DNA of 64,000 nucleotides from contig NW_014575562.1 of NCBI RefSeq assembly GCF_000708205.1, positions 373,616 through 437,615 of the forward strand, read 5' to 3'. Of this stretch, positions 1-11,145 are shown piece by piece. Within the stretch, counting starts at the first letter, position 1; every line of letters starts with the position of its first letter. Position numbers and translations under genes: made by a program. The notes below the pieces were generated by a model. It searched no databases. It was not told the DNA's origin and worked only from the letters and a program-made list of their open reading frames with translations. This DNA comes from Mixia osmundae IAM 14324. Taxonomy: Eukaryota; Basidiomycota; Mixiomycetes; Mixiales; Mixiaceae.

Positions 1-1243
1 CTCACGTCGGCCAGCTGATCGCGACCGCCATGGAGAAGGTCGGCAAGGAGGGCGTCATCACCGTCAAGGAGGGCAAGACCATAGAGGACGAGATCGAGGT
101 CACAGAAGGAATGAGGTTCGACAGAGGATTTATTTCGCCCTACTTTGTGACCGATATCAAGGCGCAAAAGGTCGAATTCGAGAAGCCTCTGATCTTGCTG
201 AGCGAGAAGAAGATCTCCATGTTGGCCGATATCATGCCTGCACTCGAAGCAGCTGTCCAGCAACGAAAACCGCTGCTCATCATCGCCGAGGACGTAGACG
301 GAGAAGCACTGGCCGCTTGTATCCTCAACAAGCTGCGATCCCAGCTCCAGGTCGCCGCTGTCAAGGCCCCCGGATTCGGTGATAACCGCAAATCCATCCT
401 AGGCGATCTTGCCATCCTCACCGGCGGTACAGTCTTTACAGACGAATTCAACGTCAAGCTAGAGCGAGCGACTGCCGATCTGTTCGGTTCGACAGGATCG
501 GTCACCATCACCAAAGACGACACCATCTTGCTCAACGGTGACGGAACAAAATCGATGATCCAGGAACGATGCGAAATGATCAGGAGTCTCATTGCCGATG
601 CTTCCACTTCCGAATACGACAAGACCAAGCTGCAAGAACGTCTCGCTAAGCTTTCCGGTGGTGTTGCTGTCATCAAGGTCGGCGGCTCATCCGAGGTCGA
701 AGTCGGCGAAAAGCGTGACAGGCAAGTCTTCGGATCAGACTGTGGGGACATTAGGCTGATCCAAAATCGCACAGATACGACGATGCGCTCAATGCGACAA
801 GGGCAGCAGTAGAAGAAGGCGTGTTGCCAGGAGGAGGGGTTGGCTTGCTCAAAGCTTCTCGTGCCCTCGCCACACTCGAGACCGCCAACTTTGATCAAAA
901 TCTAGGCGTTCAGATCATACAGCGAGCGATCACTCGACCTGCGAGGATCATCGTCGAAAATGCGGGCGAAGAGGGATCTGTCGTCGTCGGCACACTACTA
1001 GATAAATACGGCGAGGAGTTCAATATGGGCTATGATGCCGCACATGGCACCTATGTCGATATGGTCGCAAGCGGCATTCTCGATCCCTTCAAGGTCGTCA
1101 AGACCGCCCTCGTCGATGCTGCAGGTGTAGCTTCTCTGCTCACTACTTCCGAAGCTTGCGTCGTCGACGCACCGGAGGAGAAGGGACCGCCGGGTATGCC
1201 AGGAGGTATGGGCGGTGGCATGGGTGGCTTCCCGGGCATGTAA
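1..1243 (+). CDS. HSP60: Mitochondrial chaperonin HSP60, 3' part
   Basis: C-terminal part of a group I chaperonin (GroEL/Hsp60), which folds imported proteins in the mitochondrial matrix. The frame is open from base 3, so the 5' part lies outside the window. Visible family blocks are the apical-domain run with GFISPYF and [10 protein letters not shown], the [10 protein letters not shown] block, the [10 protein letters not shown] block, and the Gly/Met-rich tail ending GGMGGFPGM. One intron, 722-774, is needed to join EKRDR to YDDALNA. It begins GCAAGT and ends CACAG, so it is GC-AG, 53 nt long, with CTGAT as a likely branch site. No GT donor gives a usable frame. The gene converges on the DUF1295 gene. 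Identity is essentially certain. Confidence 0.97.
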
Positions 1244-1413
1244 AACTTTTCCAGAAGACAGTAACAGAGCAAACCCCCTCCTCATACGACGATCTCGGAG
1301 AAAGCGAGATCAAGACGAAACTTGGCCAATTGTACTCACCACTCTCGATGCATCGCAACTCCTTGTAGATGTCATGCATTGTGTGCCGTATCCGAATGAG
1401 TATGAACGCAGAT

Positions 1414-2513
1414 TCAGGGAAGCTTGGGAACAAACACGGGCGTCTCCGCCTTGTATTTCTTCCAAGCGGGATCGTCGCCCATCTTCTTGTCTTGTGCCTT
1501 CTCGAGCATCGGTACGCCAGAAGCATATCGAATCAGACAGTACCTAGCTGATGCATCAGCTGGGAGACTGCAGTGACAGGGAGATGGGGGCATACTCGAA
1601 GATGGGACTGATGGCTGCGAGTGCAACGAAATAGGTAGGGAAGACGGTCGCTGCACCTGGGCCGGCCAACGCGGTTGTTGCAACAATGTACTGTGATGCC
1701 CACATTCTGCACAGGTTGTCAGCGCTGCCACGATCGCACTCGTGATACATACGAGACTTCGCCGAAGTAGCTGCAAAGCGCGTCAGTGGGTCAATAAAGC
1801 ACTGTAGAGTCAAGGCTTACTTGGGATGACGAGAGAGCGACCAGAGACCGGATTTGATGAATGGCTCGTCGTGCTTCTTTGCTTCCTTCTCTGCTCTCCA
1901 AGCGGACTTCTGACGATCGGCAATGGCTTCAAAGAGGAAAGCGCCAATCCACAGTCCGACTCCGACAAAGTCGCGAATGCCCAATCCGGGCTGCAGTCGT
2001 GCTGGTATAGAGTTGACCAGGAAACAGGGCAGAGCGGTCAGGGTGACCCAAGTGGCTTGCGCCATCCATGCACCGAAGAACTTGAGTGGGTAAGGCTTGA
2101 TATCATCAAACCGACTATCGCTGCCGTGCTTCTGGATGCGCTGGAACAGGAAGCTGGACAGTCTGCCCGCCCAGAGTATCGTGAAGCCCGATAGGAGGAG
2201 CTGACGGGGATGGAAGGATGTGATGGCAGGAAAAGGGACTGATTTGCCCTGAACGAACTTGGCGTGCAGGGCAGGATAGTAAAGTGACATGACCGTGCAG
2301 CCAATGAAAGTCGCGCCGCCTGACAGATCATAGTACTTCTCTGTTTGCATGGGCTGGCGTCATGCTTCTCAGCTTTGTGGAGCAGAAGGAGCGATCGGGG
2401 GCACTGACGACTGCAAAGGCTGCACAAGCTACTTGGGCACCGTAGGCCGTTGCAATCGTGGCTGCTAGCGTGCGCACAGCAGGATTGCTCCATGACAGAA
2501 GCGGGTGCGGCAT
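1414..2513 (-). CDS. DUF1295 membrane oxidoreductase (steroid 5-alpha-reductase-like fold)
   Basis: Multi-pass membrane protein of the DUF1295 family, related to the C-terminal domain of steroid 5-alpha reductases and isoprenylcysteine methyltransferases; its substrate is unknown. I place five exons. The first codes MPHPLLSWSNPAV and a hydrophobic segment. The second holds several membrane segments and the run SGLWSLSRHP. A tiny third exon completes NYFGEVS, giving the family signature SRHPNYFGE across a GT-AG intron. The fourth holds the SMWASQYIV stretch, and the last gives ASGVPMLEKAQDKKMG and the end at KLP. Introns are 45-70 nt and all use GT donors. The SRHPNYFGE and SGVPMLEK motifs make the family assignment strong. 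The biochemical role cannot be read from the sequence. Confidence 0.85.
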
Positions 2514-2663
2514 TCTTGGCCCTTGACGATGACCCGATAGAGGGCGATGAGAGTCAGGCGAAAGAGCTCAGTGCACGCGACGTTGTCGTCATTGTTCGGC
2601 ACGGAATGCTGCTGCTGCTATCGCCGATACAACATTTTACACGTGGCACGTGAGATGAGCGTT

Positions 2664-4602
2664 TCAGATGATTCCTTCCAAGGAAGCAGTGATCGGGATC
2701 CCCATAGATGTCAAGTACTCGTCGTTCCAGAATCGTGATAGGTGCCGAGCGCCCGAGTCGCACAGGATGGTGACGATGACAGATCGCTCACGACCTTCGC
2801 TCACCGTCTTGAGCAAGGCCCCTTTGAGCGTCTTGGCATACTTGACTGCTGCGACAAGGTTGACCGCTGATGACGATCCGAGGAAGAGACCGTCATTGTA
2901 AGCAAGGTGACGCGACATGGCTACTGCCTCTGCATCTGTCACGCTTTCATCTATGTGTCAAGTCTGAGCCAGATAAAAGTTCGTGGCTGCCTACCTGATT
3001 GCGTCGTCGATGAAGGAGACAACTTGGTCAAAGTTGCGAGTGATACGATTGATCCCTATGCCCTCGACGATCTATGCTCCGCGTCAGTCTGTACGTCTGT
3101 AACGTCAAGCAGGACCGACAGAGTCTACTTGATGTCGCCTTCTTTTGCCCTCGGCTTCTGTAGATGCGTACATGACTCCTTGCTTCACCTGGTGGACTTG
3201 ATCAGGCAACTGTTATTGCGAGCTGCAGCAGCCTTGCCTTGTTAAACAGTCCCGATCCTTGTGGATCAGCAAGCACGAGCTTGATGCTGTCGTCATATCC
3301 TTTGAGATAGCGTCCAACGCCAGCGAGCGTCCCGCCAGTGCCTGCGCCGGCTACAAAGGCATCTATCTCGCCATTCGTCTGTCTCCATATTTCTGGGCCT
3401 GTCGTCTTGAGATGCGCTTCGTAATTTGCCAGATTCTCGAACTGATCTGCAAAGAAGCCTCTAGGTAGCTTCTCCAGATCGTCTTCGTGGCCTTTGGGGG
3501 TATTCTGTGCTTCCATCAGTCCGCTGCCGGAGATCGGGCCCAACGACTTGCCTCGTGAAAGACTGCATCGTGGTCTGCGTCGGTTGTAACAACTTCGTCA
3601 CTTCTCGGCTGAGCTTTTCGATAGCCCATTGCTGGAGTCGGGTCGATGGCCGGATCTGGGCCAATGAGCTGGGTCAAGCCATGGTGGAGAGCGCGTGATC
3701 GTGCAAGGTTGACATAATGTTGCTTGTCCACAATTGATACCGGCCGCACTGGGAAAAGCCCTGATGTGAGCACTAGTGCTTTTTGAGGTGCTGCAGGGCA
3801 TGCCTTTCTGTACTTGTGCGCCCAGCTTCTCGAGTAGAAGCGACTTTTCTTTCGCTACATCATCGGGCATGATGATGCAAGCCTGGTATCCCTTTGCACG
3901 AGCAACAGTAGCTATACTGATTCCTGTCGATCCCACTGTGCCTTCGTAAATACAAGAATCGGTGTTGGGATGCAACAGGCCAGCATCTTCTGCAGACTGT
4001 ATCAGTTCGAGCGCGACGCGGTCTTTGGGCGATCCTGCTGGATTGAGAAACTGCTCGAGGGTCAGAAGTCGTCGTGGCTGCTTGCGCTATGACTCACTTC
4101 TGCTTTGCCGAGGATGTCAACGCCTGTGAGCTCACTCAGGCTCTTTATTCTGACGAGCGGTGTGTTGCCTGTGCTGGTGTCAATTCCCCTTTGGCCCACT
4201 GAATCGGGCAGCATACCGATGAGGCCGGTGACGCCATCAACAATCTCGCTGCTTCTGCTCTACACCCGCATGAGACCCATGCCGTGAGTCCGCTAAAGGC
4301 GCTTGCCTGATTTCGATGGGTCGCCAAGTCTGACGTTGCCTCAACATGCGCTTCCATCTATCTCTCGCCCAGAGCGCCAAGCCAGTACTCGTCAGAGAAA
4401 AGGTGATGCCTGTGTGGCTAGCTCGGGTGAGCTTGCAGGAGATGAAAAGACATGTCAGCGCACCAATGGACAGGCCAAGCAAAAGGTCTCGAGACAGGCC
4501 GAGCCGATTGAGAACCTCCTGGAAGCTGTGCGACCATCGGGTCGGGCTGAGCCAGGCTGGTACGCTGAGATTGGTGTGTATGCCCGCATAGCGGGAGGAC
4601 AT
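2664..4602 (-). CDS. MCY1: Mitochondrial-type cysteine synthase (Mcy1-like)
   Basis: PLP-dependent fold-type II enzyme of the cysteine synthase/CBS family, closest in layout to fungal Mcy1 (yeast YGR012W). It has an N-terminal membrane segment near GLSIGALTCLFIS, then GLIGNTPLVRI, EFLNPAGSPKDRVAL, EGTVGSTGIS, the GAGTGGTLAGVGRYL phosphate loop, and GLFLGSSSAVN. I start at the Met of MSSRYAGIH; an upstream in-frame Met at 4689 would leave almost no intergenic space. About eight exons. Three introns must be GC-AG to keep frame: 3750-3803 (GCATGC), 3505-3551 (GCAAGT) and 3189-3237 (GCAAGG). A fourth near 4258-4306 (GCAAGC) is likely. It is divergent from the HMT1-like transporter. Cysteine made here could feed glutathione; that link is inference. 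Confidence 0.88.
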
Positions 4603-4698
4603 GGATGGGGCAACTGCTCCTCTAGACCGATGACGCGATGACGACGACACGCGGTTTGCTGCGCTGCGACGTCGCCCTGCACGAACCATCGCTGTCCT
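4603..4698. promoter_or_regulatory. Short divergent promoter between MCY1 and the HMT1-like gene
   Basis: Only 96 bp separate the chosen start codons of the two divergent genes, so control elements are probably shared or lie in 5' exons. The stretch contains three GCTG cores (two close together in TTTGCTGCGCTG, one in ATCGCTG). GCTG is the core bound by copper-fist factors of the Ace1/Cuf1 type, but none of the three is a full match to the published longer consensus as I remember it, so binding is speculative. Confidence 0.4.
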
Positions 4699-7438
4699 AT
4701 GACCGGCATGTCAAGCGATCGGCTCATCCTGGCGCTGGACATCGCTCGCGGAGCTGTGCCGGTTGCACTGCTAGCAGTCTTGGCGACGACGCTTGCTGGC
4801 CGGGCATTCTTTAGATTGCTGCGCCTACTACAAAATCAGGGCTATTCGGCTCATCTGCCGCCTGTCGCAGAGCCTGCACGACCCGACGTCAGAGAAGATG
4901 GCTATGTACCCATACTCGATCCTGTGCAGTCGGACGAGGCGGAGATCACGCCCGTAGTGAGACCTGCGAGAGTGCAGCGTCGTGATCTCATCTTGATCGT
5001 CTTTGTCCTCATCAGTCTGACTTATTTCATCGATGCTCTCGTCAATATACTTTATACCGTCATCAGGCAAGAGAGGAGATCGGATGTCTTCAGGATATGG
5101 CGGGGGAAGGAGCTTTATGCCATTGGCGCGTTCGCTGCCTTTGCAGGAACTTCCGTCACGCTCGTCTGGGAGGAGCAGCAGAGCGGGATCAAAGCGGGTT
5201 GGTCCACTGTCTTACCTGCAACAGTCGCTACACTGGCAACGATCCTTGAACCTATCCTGTTAGGTCTCGAAGCGGCTGCCATTCGGCATAGCTACTCGCG
5301 CAGTCGTCTGACTGCATACGAGATTATTCATATCAGCGTGCAAGCCGTCCGCATATTACACTTGCTACTTCTGACAGCATTACTGCTCACGAGCTTGGGC
5401 ACCCGCAAGCTCTTCGTGCCTAATCCTGCCTTGGCTAGCGCGGCGCCGGCCGCAAGCTACGGCACTTTTGCTGCAGATGTCACAACTGCCAATGGCGGCA
5501 GCAAGACCCCGACGACTTCAAAGACAGAGGCTACACCGCTTCCTGTCACAGCTTCCTTTTGGTCAAGAATAAAGCGGTTATCTCCCTTTCTGTGGCCCAG
5601 CAAGTCCGTCAGTCTGCAAATTGTCACCATCATCTGCTTTCTCCTCCTCGGCGTCGGACGTGTTGTGAACCTGTTCTTGCCGAAGACGCTAGGCAACATC
5701 GTCAACGATCTTTCTGCAAGCAAGTCCCCCTGGTTCCATGTCGGCCTCTATGTTGGTCTGCGATTCTTGCAAGGCGGTGGCGGTATCGTCAATGTCTTGC
5801 AATCGACGCTCTGGATACCAGTATCGCAATACTCGGAGCGAGCAATGTCGATGATGTGTTTCGAGCATCTCCTCAATCTCTCGCTTGCATATCATACGCG
5901 AAGGAAGACGGGCGAGGTCCTCAGAGTTCTCGATAGAGGTGCAGCCATCACTCAGTTCTTCCAGCTCGTGATCTTCCAGATTGTGCCCATCTTTGTCGAT
6001 ATCAGTATCGCCATCATCTACCTCGCAACAGTATTTGGCATCTCCCTCGGCATCGTCGTCTTCATCGTTATGTTCCTCTACGTGGCAACATCTGTCTGGC
6101 TCACTTCCTATCGCACCGTCCTCAGAAGAGCGATGAACGATAAGGACAAGTATGTGAGAGGCGTACAGACGGATGTGGTCCTCAATTGGGAAACGGTCAA
6201 GTTCTTCACTGCAGAGCACTACGAGTCGACTCGATACGAGGTAGCCCAGAGGGACTATCAACGGAGCGAATTCCTCGTCATCGCTTCGCTTTCTTTGCTC
6301 AACATGGTACAAAACTTTGTCATCTCGCTCGGGCTCCTCATTGGCTGCTTCATCGTCGCTTTACAAGTCGCTCAGGGCGAGAGAGGTGTGGGCGACTTTG
6401 TCCTCTTTGTCACTTACCTGCAACAGCTTTACGGGCCACTCAACTCTCTGGGGACGCTCTACCGAGTCATTCAGACCAACCTGGTCGATACCGATAATCT
6501 CATGAAGCTGCTCAATGAGGAGAAGGAAGTCGTCGATCGAGCAGACGCAAAAGACCTCGATCAAGTTAGCGGCGAGATCGAATTTGACAATGTCTCGTTC
6601 TCTTACGATGGCAAAGTTTCGGCGCTCAAAAACGTCTCTTTCAAAGTGCCGGCGGGCAAGTCTGTCGCACTAGTAGGCGAGAGCGGCTCCGGTAAATCGA
6701 CAACGTTGCGACTGCTCTATCGCTTCTATGATGTGACTGAGGGCTCTATCAAGATAGACGGTGTCGACATACGCGACATCACCCAGCATTCGCTCAGGAA
6801 GAATATCGGAGTCGTACCGCAGGATTCTGTACTATTCAACGAGACGTGAGCAGTCCACTGCGTCAGGAAAAGCAGGCTGACTTTTGCGCAGGATCCGATA
6901 CAACATTGGCTACGGTGATCCGAAAGCTTCCGAAGATCGCATCATCGCAGCAGCCAAGGCAGCCCAGATCCACGAGAGGATACTCACCTTCCCTGATGGT
7001 TACGAAACCCGAGTCGGCGAACGAGGCGTACGATTATCGGGCGGCGAAAAACAGCGCGTGGCCATTGCACGAACGATCTTGAAAGATCCCTCGGTCCTCT
7101 TACTGGACGAGGCGTCCAGTGCTCTCGATACGATGACCGAACGCGAGATCCAGCATGCTCTGCGAGCAATGGCTAAGGGCAGGACGACCGTCGCGATTGC
7201 TCATCGCTTGTCTACGATCATCAGCTCCGACATCATCCTCGTCGTGAGCGATGGCAGGGTTGCGGAGCAAGGGACACATTCAGAACTACTCGCTAGACCG
7301 GAGGGACTTTACGCGGCCTTATGGCAGAAGCAGATCACGGCCGAGGAAGGGATACTGGAGGATGCGAGTACGTCTCAAGTAGCACCGATCGACAAGAGCA
7401 TCGAAACGTCCGGCACGTCTACCCCAGCACATGCATGA
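4699..7438 (+). CDS. HMT1: Vacuolar heavy-metal ABC transporter, HMT1/ABCB6 type
   Basis: Half-size ABC exporter of the Hmt1/ABCB6/Atm1 clan, about 900 residues. The N-terminal third holds about five membrane segments (TMD0), typical of Hmt1-type rather than Atm1-type proteins. An ABC membrane domain follows (about 315-600, with WETVKFF and [12 protein letters not shown]). The nucleotide-binding domain has Walker [10 protein letters not shown] at about residue 660, Q-loop VVPQDS, signature LSGGEKQR near 764, Walker [13 protein letters not shown] and H-loop AIAHRLST. One intron, 6846-6891 (46 nt, GT-AG), falls between FNET and IRYNIGYG. Relatives move glutathione- or phytochelatin-bound cadmium into vacuoles; the substrate here is inferred. 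It is divergent from MCY1 and convergent with the copper-fist gene 48 bp away. Confidence 0.9.
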
Positions 7439-7486
7439 TTGTTGTACAACAATGGCAAATCAAAAATTCACATTCAGGATCCCATA

Positions 7487-8610
7487 TCAAGCTTGCGCCT
7501 GCGCAGAGTCTGATGGGCTTTTGGCTGACGGTGGCCAATCTGCCAATGGCGACAGCTGAGCCATCGACATCGTAGGTGTGAGATGATGCCATTGAGGTAG
7601 TGAGCTCATTGCAGCATGTAAGCCAGGCACAGGGTGATCGCACTGGCAATCTGCGCCGCATTGACAATCTGTGCCACAGCCGAGGCAGCCCGGATTGGCC
7701 AACGCTTCTTCTCGCCCAGCGTCGGCGGCTGGCTCAGTCTGCGGTGACGCGAGCGGATCGAAGATCCATCTGAAAGGCATGTCCGAGGCGCCTCCTGCAA
7801 AAGAAGTATCTAACGCTGATGGCAGGAAATCATTTGGCCATTGCGCAGATGCTCTATCGGATCGACTTTGCGCATTTGGCAAGATTGATGGCAGGGTGGC
7901 CATTGCAGAGAGATCTGGCCATACGTTCTCGTGAGGAAATGGTTCTAGAGTCTGCTCTGCCGTCTGTTTTGAGCTGCAACAATTGCTCGACGCGCTGACA
8001 TCTTTGCTCTTGTCTGTCGATTTGGCAGCTCTCGGTAGTGATGGGATCCGACTCGGTCTGACACCGATGGACACGAGCGCTGTCCACTGCTGTTCCGGCT
8101 TGAGTCGCTTGAATATGGCCACTGGATCTGACGAGCAACCACAGCCGCATGTACAGGGACCGCGACCTGTCAAGCAGCCGCAGAGATCGCTCAGGCCTTC
8201 TGCCGTACACCCACCAGTACTAGCAGTCGAAGTGACCAAGCTGATATCTGTATACTCGTCGTGTCAGCTTGCGTGGCATGGCCGAGCAGACGTGCGACGG
8301 ACCGCTTGATTCGCCTTTGATGCTCGCATTGTCAGCAGCGCTATACTCGGATGCTCGCACGCTACTCGACCGCTCTCGGCAATTGCACTTGGAATGGCTG
8401 CCCTTGAGTACCCGCAGCGTCCTACACTGCGGGCATTGACTGGGCGGTCTGCCTTTGCGCTTGACTTCGACGAGGTTCCTGTCTTTGTGCGTGCAAGTCG
8501 TCGAGCGGTGTCCCTTGATGCATGACTCGCACGCGACCTTGACGCCGTCGACAAGCTATAGAAAGTGTAATTGTTAGCCGAGCATGCCGGGAGTCTGTAC
8601 GCCATACCAT
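7487..8610 (-). CDS. CUF1: Copper-fist transcription factor (Mac1/Cuf1/Ace1 type)
   Basis: DNA-binding copper sensor. The first coding exon is only the ATG (8608-8610); a 52-nt intron starting GTATGG follows directly. Exon 2 opens with the copper fist: C10-x2-C13-x8-C22-x-H24 zinc site, KGHRSTTCTH, and the RKGRPP minor-groove element. A second GT-AG intron of 55 nt leads to the long last exon. That exon carries two Cys-rich blocks: CGCLTGRGPCTCGCGC right after the DNA-binding region and CLGCGTDCQCGADCQC near the C-terminus, the latter followed by His. Such Cys clusters bind Cu(I) in Mac1-type factors. Whether it activates uptake (Mac1/Cuf1) or detoxification (Ace1) cannot be told. The gene converges on HMT1. 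The symbol is a family label. Confidence 0.9.
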
Positions 8611-9085
8611 CTCGTCTAGCTCTTGTCCTGCCCAGACGCCTGGGCTGCTTCCGAACGTCTGACGAGGAAATAATTTGACGCGGCAATTGCAACGTTTGAC
8701 GCATGCACAAGATCTTATCGATCACCTGGATCAGACATAACCTACCCTGGCTCTGTCGAGCTACCCACGATCACATCTCAACGGTCTGATGCGATACTCG
8801 TCTGCATTCACTGAAAGATAAGGCAGCACGTAATCAGGTCAAGAATTCTCGAAGGGACTCAGTCCGCTCTTGTCGCACTGAAGTACTCCCAGCGGCTCGC
8901 CAATCCATTCATTGAGTTGCCCGTGTCACACATCATCGTCGGTTCATGCAGGCCATTAGCTCCTGCACTTACGCGCGGTCACGGTCAATGCAATTGCTAG
9001 ATGCGCACCGACCGCGTGCTCCTAGATTTTAAGCCTCCGTCCCTTTCGAGTATGCTGCCTCAGTCGTCCATCGCTGCTCAAAAGC
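8611..9085. other. Divergent intergenic region, copper-fist and cutinase genes
   Basis: 475 bp without a convincing gene. It should hold both promoters. I see a GATAAG element near 8816, an A/T-rich TTTTAAG about 55 bp before the cutinase ATG that could serve as a TATA-like box, and no TTTGCTC copper element. Confidence 0.4.
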
Positions 9086-9911
9086 ATGATCGCTCTTGCC
9101 TGCGGCTTGCTCGGCCTTGCAATGCTATGCACAGCGCAATTGCCGATCTCGACAGCGACAGATACGGTCGTCTGCCCGCCGGCAGGTAGTCATCTCGTTC
9201 TGGTCGTACGTGGCACGCTAGAGAAGCAAGGAACATGTCAGCCTTGCGATGCTGCTCTTTCAGCCTACTCCCAGACGGGCGCAGTCTACTACCGACATGA
9301 TGTGATCTACCCAGCTTCGTTCGATCAGGCTAGTCTGTTTGCTCTCATCAAATGATTCTTTTGCCTCAACTGGCATGACTTAGATGTCTACACCTGCTAC
9401 GCAAGCTGTCGTCAATTGGACGAGTACTTGCCGAGATTCGAAAATTGTGACGTGCGGCTACAGTCAGGGCGCTGCTGCTTCTACGTAAGTCTACCTCGGC
9501 CCTATCGATGACAGACGGAATCGCTAATCGCCGCCAGACAGTCGAGCCATGTCCATCATCAGGAATGCCAACGCAGGCGCGATCAACTTTGGTAATCCCG
9601 GCAGAAGACCGAACCTGCTTTCCTCTGTCGATCAGTACGGTCGGAAGGACAATCGTACGACGCAAGGCTTCGAGGGAGATGTTGGCATTCCCGCAGACTG
9701 GGACAGAACAGATCGCGTCCTGGATATCTGTGGCACGTCGGATCCTTACTGCTCACTGGGTCCTCTTTCCTTCCCGACGAGCCTCGTCGATCTGCCAGGA
9801 CATCTCAAATACAACGAGGCGCCAACGCCTGCTTTGGTCTCTGGCTGGCTCACTCGCTTCTTCGCTCAGCCGTTGCAAAGGACGGTCGTGTCCGTTGTTC
9901 CGGAACGATGA
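9086..9911 (+). CDS. Secreted cutinase-family esterase
   Basis: Serine esterase of the cutinase/acetylxylan-esterase family (alpha/beta hydrolase), likely acting on cutin-like polyesters or acetylated polymers outside the cell. The first 17 or so residues form a signal peptide (MIALACGLLGLAMLCTAQ). Then come a disulfide Cys, VVRGTLEKQGT (family ARGT block), the YPAS strand, the nucleophile elbow CGYSQGA, a DICGTSDPYC block with the catalytic Asp, and GHLKY with the catalytic His. Two introns: 9329-9383, for which only a GC donor (GCTAGT) gives phase 0, and a GT-AG intron just after the GYSQGAAAS block. The first boundary is the least certain part. The exact substrate is unknown. Confidence 0.8.
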
Positions 9912-10042
9912 TCTTCAGATGATGCAATTTATACGGTGTTCGTGCTTGCTATGCAGTTATGCTTTGTCGCTCTTTCTCGGCGGGCGAAACTTAAGTTCGC
10001 TCGCGTCCTCTGTGCGGAAATCAGCTGTTGCGTGCGAGCGTA

Positions 10043-10919
10043 TCAGCAATGTAGCATGGTAGTACTGCGGTGCCTACGAGGAATCTGTCTATCTTTGACG
10101 GCGGCGCTCTTCTTGGCCTTTGTGGTACCTTTCTTGCTCATCATATCGACTGCCTGCTTCGCACTCTCGTGTATCTCATTACTGCTCCCGACGCCACTCG
10201 GATTGGTGTCCAAGCTGGGCTTCTTGCCCAGCTCGCCTCTACGGGAGAGCGCAGAAGGATCGATCTCACTCGAAGGCTGTCCCTCGGTCACGGTTTCGTA
10301 CTCGCGCTGGTAAGAGTCTGGCTCGGGCTGACCTTTGACATAGGTCTTGTCTGCCTCTGGCGAGGCTGTCGAGGCTGTCACATGGCTCGTAGCAGGGGGA
10401 TGGGGCGTCGTTGGCTTCTCTTTGGCTGCATCGGCCAGCAGTGCGACTGAAGTTGTAAATCTCCGTCGAGCTTGGGTCGAGTAGGCTTTCGACGTTCCTC
10501 CCATCGAACCGGCCGACGCGCCATTCGCACCGCGATGCATCGTACCACCTGTTTGCTCCTGCGCTGCCTGTTGAGCATGGCAGTTGCACGAGAAAGAGAT
10601 GGAGACGTACGCCCATCTGACCGGGTTGAAAGTCCTTCATGCTCTGGTTGCCCGTGTTCTTCTTGTAGAGCTCACTCGCACCCTCAACCGTCTTTGTACC
10701 CTCGTTGAGTCCCTTGGTAGCAGATTCCGTCTGGATGTCCTTGGGAGACATGCCGCTCTTGGCCTTCTCGACAACATGACCATCCTTATTGGGCGCAGTG
10801 TGATTGGCCGGATAGGAATCGCCCTGTTTGCTCTGCCATCGTCTCGAGGTACTGAAGCGTGCACGTGCAGCCGTACGTGCGCCGAGCTGGAGTGTCTGTC
10901 TGCTGGCGAGCATGATCAT
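10043..10919 (-). CDS. Mitochondrial protein of unknown function, two presequence-like segments
   Basis: The first exon starts MIMLASRQTLQLGARTAA and has an Arg/Ser/Ala-rich, acid-free N-terminus with RARFSTSRRW, a typical matrix-targeting sequence. A hydrophilic stretch follows (SPKDIQTESATKGLNEG). A GT-AG intron with donor GTACGT, at about 10580-10625, links GQMG to EQTGGTMHRG. The second exon again begins with a presequence-like segment (QARRRFTTSVALLADAA) and then a polar, Pro/Ser/Glu-rich region to the stop. I do not recognise the family. The repeated presequence-like element could mean a fusion of two small mitochondrial genes, or that exon 2 has its own start at MHRGANG. No catalytic motif is visible. 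Confidence 0.6.
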
Positions 10920-11145
10920 CGTTTGGGTGTTTGAGATTATCGATGACGATCGGGAGCTCGACAGCAGCAGCAGCTCAGTCGCGTCCGAGATCAGAGATTG
11001 ATGACGGCCAGCCAACGGCCGATGGCCAACGTGTCGAGTGGAACGACGAGTACGCGAGCTCATCCGCATGCGATCAAAGCAGTCTCGGGGCAATCAAGGG
11101 CAGCATGCATGCATGATCTTGTGCAGCTAGCAAGAGTGCTATCGA

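Noticed and set aside
140-898. 252-codon frame antisense to HSP60
   Set aside because: Shadow of the conserved HSP60 coding sequence; long antisense frames are expected at this base composition.
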